Below, piece by piece: positions 58,061 to 64,000 of a DNA stretch of 64,000 bases. The DNA comes from Billgrantia kenyensis. Lineage in GTDB: Bacteria > Pseudomonadota > Gammaproteobacteria > Pseudomonadales > Halomonadaceae. Location: the NCBI RefSeq assembly GCF_013697085.1, contig NZ_JACEFT010000017.1, positions 40,347-104,346 of the forward strand, written 5' to 3'. The translations under genes were made by a program, and so were the position numbers. How positions within the stretch are numbered: position 1 is the first letter of the stretch; each line of letters starts with the position of its first letter. The notes beneath the pieces are model-generated. The model did no database searches. It saw only the letters and a list, made by a program, of their open reading frames with translations, and was not told the origin of the DNA.

Positions 58061-60538
58061 ATGAGCCACGAAACCGCCGCGGTCGATCCCGCCGTCACCG
58101 ACTGTTACCACTGCGGTAGCCAGGTGCCTGCGGGCGCGCCCTGGTCGATTACCGTCGATGACAGCACGCACTCGCTGTGCTGCCCCGGCTGTGAGGCGGT
58201 GGCCCATGCCATCGTCGACGGTGGACTGGCCAGCTATTACCGCTTTCGCACCGAACTCCCCGAGCGCCCGGACGAGCGCCAGGCGGTCAAGGCCGAGACC
58301 TGGGCGGTCTTCGACGACCCCGGCCTGCAGCGCCAGTTCGTCCACGCCGAGGCCGACAGCGATCGGGTATACGCCACCCTGGCGGTGGACGGCATCACCT
58401 GCGCCGCCTGTGCCTGGCTCATCGAGCATCGCCTCAACGCCCTGGAAGGGGTGACTTCGAGCGCCGTCAACCTGAGTCACCACCGCGTGCGTGTGGCCTG
58501 GGATCCCGCTCAGGTGGAGCTGTCGCGCATCCTGGCCGAAATGGCGGCCATCGGCTACAGCGCCCAGCCCTACGAACCGGATGCCGCCCAACAGCGCCTG
58601 CAATTCGAAGAACGCATGAACATTCGGCGCCTGATCGTGGCCGCGGTGGGCATGGCGCAGGTGATGATGTTCTCCATCCCCATCTACATGGCCGCTCCTG
58701 GCGAGATCAGTGAAGACTTCTACGCCCTGTTCCACTGGCTCTCGTTCGCCCTGGCCACGCCGGTGGTCTTCTTCTCGGCGATGCCGTTCTTCCGCAATGC
58801 GTTACGCTGTCTACGCACCCGAGTACTGGGCATGGACTTGCCGGTATCCATCGCCATCGGCGGAGCCTACCTGGCCAGCGGTTATGCCGTGATAGCCGAC
58901 ACCGGCGAGGTCTACTTCGACTCGGTAGCCATGTTCACCTTCTTCCTGCTCTTCGGTCGCTACGTGGAAGCGCGAGCCCGCCGCCGCAGCGGCCATACCG
59001 GCAACGCGCTGGCCGGCGCACTGCCTCTCTCCGCCGTGCGCCTGGAAGCAAACGGAGAGGAGCGCATCCTGCCTGCCAGCGAGCTCCATCCGGGGGACAG
59101 GGTGGTGATCAAGCCCGGCCACGGGGTACCCGCCGACGGCATCATCGAAGAGGGCGAGTCGAGCCTCGATGAGTCGATGCTTACCGGGGAGTACCTGCCG
59201 GTCACCCGGCGCGTCGGCGATACGGTCACCGGCGGTAGCCAGAACATCGAAAGCCCGCTGGTGATGCGCGTCACTCACGCCGGCAAGGAGGCCCGGGTGG
59301 CGAGCATCGTCGACCTCACCGACCGCGCCTTCGCCAGCCGCCCGCGCCTGGCCCAGCTCGCCTCGCGCATGTCGCACTTGTTCGTGCTGCGGCTGCTGGT
59401 AGTGACCGTCTGCGTAACCACGGCGTGGTGGTTCATCGACCCCAGCCGCATGCTGTGGGTGATGCTCTCTGTACTGGTGGTGACCTGCCCCTGCGCCCTG
59501 GCCTTGGCCACGCCCACCGCCTTGACTGCGGGGCATGGTCAGCTGCGCCGCCGTGGGATTCTGATCACCCGAGCCGATGCCATCGAGTCGCTGTCACAGG
59601 TCGACCGCGTGATCTTTGACAAGACCGGCACGCTGACCCTGGGCGAGATGCAGCTCGTCGACACTCGTACCTTCGAGGACTTCCCGGCTGAGCGGGCATG
59701 CACCGTCGCCGCCGCGCTGGAGGCCTACTCGGAGCATCCCATCGCGCGCGCCTTCCGGCCCTGGCGCCAGGCCACGGTGGAAGCCAGCGAGCGTTCGAGC
59801 CGAACCGGCCAGGGGGTCGAGGGAGTCATAGACGGCACCCGCTGGCGCCTGGGACGAGCCGACTTCGCCGCACCCGACCAGGCGCTGGAGGCGCCGGGCG
59901 AGGGCCAGTGGCTGCTGCTCAGCGAGTCCGGCCAGCCGCGCGCCTGGTTTGCCCTGCGTGACCGGCTGCGCGACGACGCCGGGGCCACCATCAGCGAGCT
60001 GAAGGCACGTGGCATCCAGGTCGAACTGCTGTCGGGTGATACCGTCGATGCCGTGCGCAGCATGGCCGAGAGGCTGGGTATCGATACCTGGCAGGCGAGC
60101 GCCAGCCCGGAAGACAAACTGGTACGCATTCGCCAGTGCCAGGAGGCAGGCGAGAAGGTCGCCATGATCGGTGACGGCATCAACGACGTACCTGTCCTTG
60201 CCGGTGCCGATGTCTCGATCGCCATGAACGGTGCCACCGACCTGGCCCGCACCAGCGCAGACGCGGTCTTGCTCAGCCCACGGTTGCTGCGTATCGTCGA
60301 GGCGACCGAGATCGCCAGAGCCACCCGCCGTATCATGCGCCAGAACATGATCTGGTCGGTGTGCTACAACTTCTCGGCCTTGCCCCTGGCTGCCATCGGC
60401 ATCGTGCCGCCCTGGGTCGCGGCGCTTGGCATGTCGGGCAGCTCGCTGGTGGTCGTAGGCAACGCGCTGAGGCTCAACCGCTTCCGCCTTCGCCCCAGCT
60501 CGGCTCCAAGCCGCGACGCACAACTGGTGAATGCATGA
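58061..60538 (+). CDS. ccoI: Copper-exporting P1B-type ATPase CcoI (FixI)
   Basis: This 825-residue ATPase has an N-terminal Cys-rich region (CYHCGS, LCCPGCE) and a HMA domain (GITCAACAWLIEHRL). The P1B core has the CPC motif in TCPCALALATP (Cys476 and Cys478), phosphorylated Asp520 in DKTGTL, SEHPIA and GDGINDVP. It moves copper to the periplasm for oxidase assembly. An in-frame ATG at 58046 is an alternative start; neither has a good ribosome site. The stop overlaps ccoS. Confidence 0.95.
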   Translation: MSHETAAVDPAVTDCYHCGSQVPAGAPWSITVDDSTHSLCCPGCEAVAHAIVDGGLASYYRFRTELPERPDERQAVKAETWAVFDDPGLQRQFVHAEADSDRVYATLAVDGITCAACAWLIEHRLNALEGVTSSAVNLSHHRVRVAWDPAQVELSRILAEMAAIGYSAQPYEPDAAQQRLQFEERMNIRRLIVAAVGMAQVMMFSIPIYMAAPGEISEDFYALFHWLSFALATPVVFFSAMPFFRNALRCLRTRVLGMDLPVSIAIGGAYLASGYAVIADTGEVYFDSVAMFTFFLLFGRYVEARARRRSGHTGNALAGALPLSAVRLEANGEERILPASELHPGDRVVIKPGHGVPADGIIEEGESSLDESMLTGEYLPVTRRVGDTVTGGSQNIESPLVMRVTHAGKEARVASIVDLTDRAFASRPRLAQLASRMSHLFVLRLLVVTVCVTTAWWFIDPSRMLWVMLSVLVVTCPCALALATPTALTAGHGQLRRRGILITRADAIESLSQVDRVIFDKTGTLTLGEMQLVDTRTFEDFPAERACTVAAALEAYSEHPIARAFRPWRQATVEASERSSRTGQGVEGVIDGTRWRLGRADFAAPDQALEAPGEGQWLLLSESGQPRAWFALRDRLRDDAGATISELKARGIQVELLSGDTVDAVRSMAERLGIDTWQASASPEDKLVRIRQCQEAGEKVAMIGDGINDVPVLAGADVSIAMNGATDLARTSADAVLLSPRLLRIVEATEIARATRRIMRQNMIWSVCYNFSALPLAAIGIVPPWVAALGMSGSSLVVVGNALRLNRFRLRPSSAPSRDAQLVNA

Positions 60539-60768
60539 CCATTCTTTACCTGCTCATCCCGCTCTCCCTGATCCTGCTGGGCCTGGCAGTATGGGCCTTC
60601 TTCTGGGCAGTCAAGCACGACCAGTTCGAGGACCTGGAAGGCCCCGCCCACCGCATCCTGTTCGACGAGGACGAGAACGACCTCACCCAGGAAGAGCGCA
60701 AGCGGCGCCGTACCGCCCGACGCGAGCCTGCTGCCAACGACTCCGACGACGGCCCGGAACAGCGCTGA
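60535..60768 (+). CDS. ccoS: cbb3 oxidase maturation protein CcoS
   Basis: The 77-residue protein has a single N-terminal helix (LYLLIPLSLILLGLAVWAFFWAVK), the motif QFEDLEGPAHRILFDED and a basic, acidic tail. These are hallmarks of CcoS, which is needed for cofactor insertion. It overlaps ccoI by four bases and the next gene by one. Confidence 0.95.
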   Translation: MTILYLLIPLSLILLGLAVWAFFWAVKHDQFEDLEGPAHRILFDEDENDLTQEERKRRRTARREPAANDSDDGPEQR

Positions 60769-61469
60769 TGGACCCCACCGGCCTCGGCCTGCCGCCAATG
60801 CTGGCGGCGTTCGTCTTCGGCCTGCTAGGCGGCGCCCACTGCATCGGCATGTGTGGCGGCATCATGAGTGCGCTGTCCTTCGCCGTCCCCCCCAGCATGC
60901 GCAGCCCCGCCCGCCTGACGGGGCTGATGCTCGGTTACAACCTGGGCAGGATCCTGAGCTATATGGTGGCCGGCATGCTTGTCGCCTCGCTCGGCACCCT
61001 GGTGGCCCTGCATCCCGCCGTCGGCGTGGGTCTGCAGGTGTTCGCCGCCGTAATGCTGATCCTGATGGCGCTCTACATCGCCGACTGGTGGAAGGGCCTG
61101 CTGAGAGTCGAGGCGCTGGGTCGTCACCTATGGCGTTACCTGGAACCTTTCGGCAAGCGCCTGATGCCGGTCGTGCATGTTCCACAGGCGATCGGCCTCG
61201 GCGCAATATGGGGCTGGCTGCCCTGCGGACTGGTCTATTCGATGCTGGCCTGGAGCATGGCCACGGCGGACCCACTGAGCGGAGCGTTTCTGATGGGCGC
61301 ATTCGGCCTCGGAACCTTGCCCTCGCTGCTGGTCACCGGCCTTGCCGCACATCAGCTGGGAGCGCTGATCCGGCACCCGACGACCCGTGCCATTGCTGCT
61401 CTGACGATCATCGCCTTCGCCCTGTGGCAGCTCGCTTCCCTGGCGCCACACGGTGGGGCAGGCCACTAA
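60768..61469 (+). CDS. Sulfite-exporter/DsbD-like (TauE/SafE-type) membrane protein
   Basis: This 233-residue protein has about six helices. The first bears GAHCIGMCGGIMSALSF, a Cys-containing motif of the DsbD_2/UreH-like family that follows cco genes in many Gammaproteobacteria. It also has a WLPCGLVYSML motif with a paired Cys. The most likely roles are thiol or metal transport for the oxidase. It is translationally coupled to ccoS (TGATG). Confidence 0.8.
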   Translation: MDPTGLGLPPMLAAFVFGLLGGAHCIGMCGGIMSALSFAVPPSMRSPARLTGLMLGYNLGRILSYMVAGMLVASLGTLVALHPAVGVGLQVFAAVMLILMALYIADWWKGLLRVEALGRHLWRYLEPFGKRLMPVVHVPQAIGLGAIWGWLPCGLVYSMLAWSMATADPLSGAFLMGAFGLGTLPSLLVTGLAAHQLGALIRHPTTRAIAALTIIAFALWQLASLAPHGGAGH

Positions 61470-61504
61470 AAATTGACCACCTCGGCGTACCATCGCCACT
61501 TCGT

Positions 61505-61546
61505 TTGACGCAGCTCAATCCGCCCTCCCCGGGGTACCGCTAGCAT
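61505..61546 (+). promoter_or_regulatory. FNR/Anr-dependent promoter of hemN
   Basis: TTGAC, GCAG, CTCAA (61505-61518) matches the FNR consensus at 8 of 10 positions. A TAGCAT -10 (61541-61546) is at the spacing of a class II FNR promoter: with a start near 61553 the box is centred at about -41.5. The hemN ATG is about 26 bases further. Confidence 0.65.
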
Positions 61547-61578
61547 GATGCCATCGCTATGCTTCCGGAGTGCCTCCC

Positions 61579-62994
61579 ATGTCTGTCCTCGCGCTGTCAG
61601 TACATCGATCGATGGCCGACCCGTTCGCCTGGGATGCTACGCTCCTACGGCGCTACGACACCCATGGGCCGCGCTATAGCTCCTACCCCACCGTCCCCTC
61701 GTTCAGCGAGGACTTTGGCGAAATGGAGTATCAGGCCGCCCTGGCTCGCAGCAATGCCGATGGCAGGCCCCTGTCGCTCTATGTCCATCTCCCCTTCTGC
61801 CGCAAGTCCTGCCATTATTGCGCCTGCACCAAGGTCACGACCAAGAGCAGCAAGGTGGTAGAGCCCTACGTTTCGCGCCTGGACCGGGAAATGGTGCTGG
61901 TCAGCCGCCAACTGGACACCCGCCGGGAGGTCGCCCAGCTGCACTGGGGAGGAGGCACCCCGACCTTTCTCAGCCTCGACCAAATGAGCGACCTGATCGA
62001 CCGCATGCATGCCCGTTTCGGCCTCTCCAGTGCACGGGATCGGGACTACGCCATCGAGATCGATCCCCGCGAGGCCGATGTGTTCACCCTGCGCCACCTT
62101 CAGGCGCTGGGTTTCAACCGCTTGAGCCTCGGCGTACAGGACCTCGACCCCAAGGTCCAGCGTGCGGTGAACCGGGTCCAGCCACGTATTCTCACCGAGG
62201 CACTGATCGACGAAGCCGACCGCCTGGGCTTTCGCTCACTCAACCTGGATCTGATCTACGGCCTGCCCTTCCAGACTCGCGACAGCTTTGCCGCGACCCT
62301 CGAGCAGGTCATCGCCATGGCCCCGGCTCGCCTCTCGATTTTCAATTATGCGCACATGCCCGAGCGGTTCACTCCTCAGCGCCAGATTCGTGAGGAGGAT
62401 CTTCCCAGCGCCGAGGAAAAGCTGGCGATCCTGCGCACCACCATCGCCATGCTCACGGAAGCGGGCTATGTGCATATCGGTATGGACCATTTCGCCCGGC
62501 CAACCGACAGCCTGGCCATCGCCCAGCGCGAAGGCACGCTGCAGCGCAATTTTCAAGGCTACTCCAGCCATGCCCAGTGTGATCTGGTGGGGCTCGGCGT
62601 CTCGGCCATCTCCTGCATCGATGACGTCTACGCCCAGAACCACACCAGTCTCGACGCCTACGAAGGTGCGTTGGATGCCGGCCACCTGCCGACCGCGCGC
62701 GGGATACGCCTGACCTTCGACGACCGGGTCAGGCAGCACGCCATCGAGCGTTTGATGTGCGACATGGAACTCGATCTGGACGAGCTGAGCGAGACGTTCG
62801 GTATCGACGCCCCCCGCTACCTGGCAGAGGCCCTGGAGAGGCTTGAGACACTGCAACGGGACGACTTGGTGATCCTCGAAGGGAAGCGTGTGATCGCCAC
62901 TCCCCTGGGGCGGCTGCTGATCCGTCACCTGGCCATGGCCTTCGATGCCCGGCTACCGCTTCACCCCGATTCTCAGTTTTCGCGGATCGTATAA
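61579..62994 (+). CDS. hemN: Oxygen-independent coproporphyrinogen III oxidase
   Basis: From ATG 61579 (GGAG upstream) the protein has 471 residues. The radical-SAM motif LPFCRKSCHYCACTK provides Cys74, Cys78 and Cys81 (plus Cys83 as in HemN). GGGTPTFL and the C-terminal HemN domain follow. It converts coproporphyrinogen III to protoporphyrinogen IX without O2. Placed after the cbb3 genes and before the Anr-like regulator, it belongs to the low-oxygen response. Confidence 0.95.
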   Translation: MSVLALSVHRSMADPFAWDATLLRRYDTHGPRYSSYPTVPSFSEDFGEMEYQAALARSNADGRPLSLYVHLPFCRKSCHYCACTKVTTKSSKVVEPYVSRLDREMVLVSRQLDTRREVAQLHWGGGTPTFLSLDQMSDLIDRMHARFGLSSARDRDYAIEIDPREADVFTLRHLQALGFNRLSLGVQDLDPKVQRAVNRVQPRILTEALIDEADRLGFRSLNLDLIYGLPFQTRDSFAATLEQVIAMAPARLSIFNYAHMPERFTPQRQIREEDLPSAEEKLAILRTTIAMLTEAGYVHIGMDHFARPTDSLAIAQREGTLQRNFQGYSSHAQCDLVGLGVSAISCIDDVYAQNHTSLDAYEGALDAGHLPTARGIRLTFDDRVRQHAIERLMCDMELDLDELSETFGIDAPRYLAEALERLETLQRDDLVILEGKRVIATPLGRLLIRHLAMAFDARLPLHPDSQFSRIV

Positions 62995-63113
62995 TGTAAC
63001 GAAGCACGACAGAGCTAATCGCAATGTTGCGGCCAAAGGTCGCAAGAGGCATTTCACCTATTCCAATAATGTTCCATAATGCCCTCCATAAAGTTGGATT
63101 GAGGAGATGGAGC

Positions 63114-63860
63114 ATGCCGGTCAACGCGGCCAATGCACTCGGCAAGCGGCGCTCATTGCTGCATGAAACCCGCTGCCAGAACTGCAGCCTGAGTTCGCTG
63201 TGCCTGCCCCTTGCGCTGGAACTCGAGGACATGGAGCAGTTCGATGCGATCATTCGACGTCGCTCTCCCCTCAAGAAGGGTGAATCCCTGTTCCGTCAAG
63301 GCAGCGACTTCAGCAGCGTCTTTGCGGTACGCTCCGGCAGCCTCAAGCAGATTACCACCGAGGGTTCCGGTGACGATCAGGTCACCAACTTCTTCCTGCC
63401 CAGCGAACTGGTGGGACTCGACGGGATCGACGAGAAGCTCTACCCCGGTAGCGTGATCGCGCTGGAAACCACGACCGTATGCGAGATCCCCTTCGACCGG
63501 CTCGATGACCTCTCCGAGCAGTTGCCCGAACTACGTGGGCAGCTCTACCGCAGCATGAGCAAGGAGCTTCGCGACGACCGCAAGATGATGCGCCTGCTGT
63601 CGCGCAAGACCGCCGACCAGCGCCTTGCCAGCTTCTTCATCAACCTGTCGGATCGCTTCCGTCGGCGCGGCTATTCGCCATACAGTTTCCGCCTCTCCAT
63701 GTCCCGGGCCGATATCGGCAACTACCTGGGTCTGGCCGTGGAAACGGTGAGCCGCATCCTGGGTCGCTTCCAGCAGCAGGGGCTGGTCGATGTCTCCGGT
63801 CGCGAGGTCAACATCCTCAACCTGGAAGCCCTGATCGTGCAGGCCCAGGACGAAAACTGA
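63114..63860 (+). CDS. anr: FNR/Anr-type oxygen-sensing transcription regulator
   Basis: The 248-residue protein starts at ATG 63114 with GAGGAG upstream. Cys21, Cys24, Cys30 (CQNCSLSSLC) and Cys123 are arranged as the [4Fe-4S] ligands of FNR. The cNMP-binding-like beta-roll and dimer helix follow, then a helix-turn-helix MSRADIGNYLGLAVETVSRILGRFQQQGLV with the FNR recognition residues ETVSR. It should activate genes such as hemN and ccoN at low oxygen. A TATAAT lies at the hemN stop (62990-62995) as a possible promoter. Confidence 0.95.
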   Translation: MPVNAANALGKRRSLLHETRCQNCSLSSLCLPLALELEDMEQFDAIIRRRSPLKKGESLFRQGSDFSSVFAVRSGSLKQITTEGSGDDQVTNFFLPSELVGLDGIDEKLYPGSVIALETTTVCEIPFDRLDDLSEQLPELRGQLYRSMSKELRDDRKMMRLLSRKTADQRLASFFINLSDRFRRRGYSPYSFRLSMSRADIGNYLGLAVETVSRILGRFQQQGLVDVSGREVNILNLEALIVQAQDEN

Positions 63861-63923
63861 CGTGCCTCACGCAACGAAGGCACGCTGAACGAAATGCCCC
63901 TAACGAAGAGACCCGTCCGGCCA

Positions 63924-64000
63924 TGAACTGACCCCCAATAGTTGGACGGTTCATTCAGCCGGCGTCCAAGGCCTGAGTCCTGTACTGTACGGGGCTCAGG
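63924..64000. mobile_element. End of an IS3-family insertion sequence (cut by window edge)
   Basis: The terminus TGAACTGACCCCCAATAG and the adjacent GTTGGACG resemble IS3-family (IS150-like) inverted-repeat ends. On the minus strand the last codons of an OrfB-type transposase run in from the window edge. It lies 64 bases after the anr stop. Confidence 0.7.
63955..64000 (-). CDS. IS3-family transposase, C-terminal fragment (cut by window edge)
   Basis: The minus-strand translation LSPVQYRTQALDAG ends with TGA at 63955-63957. This is the usual C-terminal phrase of IS3-family OrfB transposases (SPxxYR). The rest is outside the window, so intactness cannot be judged. Confidence 0.7.
   Translation of the reverse strand, partial: LSPVQYRTQALDAG

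Overview
The window reads as a high-GC gammaproteobacterial chromosome, most like Halomonas or a close relative (inference). Supporting signs are Mrp cation/proton antiporters, a HiPIP beside an aa3-type oxidase, a cbb3 oxidase with an Anr/FNR regulator, and the rpsF-rpsR-DUF2232-rplI order. Coding density is high and most genes use good Shine-Dalgarno sites.

Layout. 1-7455: two divergent Mrp systems, one cut by the window edge and one complete (mnhAB fusion, C, D, E, F, G). 7505-9502: hemH and two small conserved genes. 9580-18253: replication and translation genes (dnaB, rplI, DUF2232, rpsR, rpsF, rlmB, rnr), with a maltoporin-like porin placed between rplI and dnaB. 18455-18931: three tandem tRNA-Leu(CAG). 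18970-20216: a membrane-anchored nuclease and a stand-alone Lrp/AsnC sensor domain. 20314-25840: a caa3-type oxidase (fused subunits I+III, cytochrome-c-bearing subunit II), small membrane proteins and a HiPIP. 25934-30738: the prkA-yeaH-spoVR stress operon.

31120-45433 is the least familiar part. Eight genes on one strand encode a giant secreted two-VWA protein, a secreted transglutaminase-fold protein whose catalytic Cys position is Ser, a secreted beta-rich protein, two polytopic membrane proteins, a beta-propeller-like lipoprotein, a second lipoprotein and a small secreted protein. Overlaps and short gaps suggest one operon and one envelope-associated machine of unknown function. A degenerate 155-bp direct duplication carrying a palindrome separates it from a divergent three-gene set: a cysteine-free molybdopterin-fold secreted protein, a histidine kinase and a LuxR-type response regulator.

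49092-51689: a 2,4-dienoyl-CoA reductase-like gene and four alternating tRNA-Asp/tRNA-Val genes. 51828-63860: an alpha/beta hydrolase, then ccoNOQP, ccoGHIS, a TauE/DsbD-like membrane gene, anaerobic hemN and an Anr/FNR regulator, which together form a low-oxygen respiration block. A FNR-like box with a matching -10 lies before hemN. The window ends inside an IS3-family insertion sequence.
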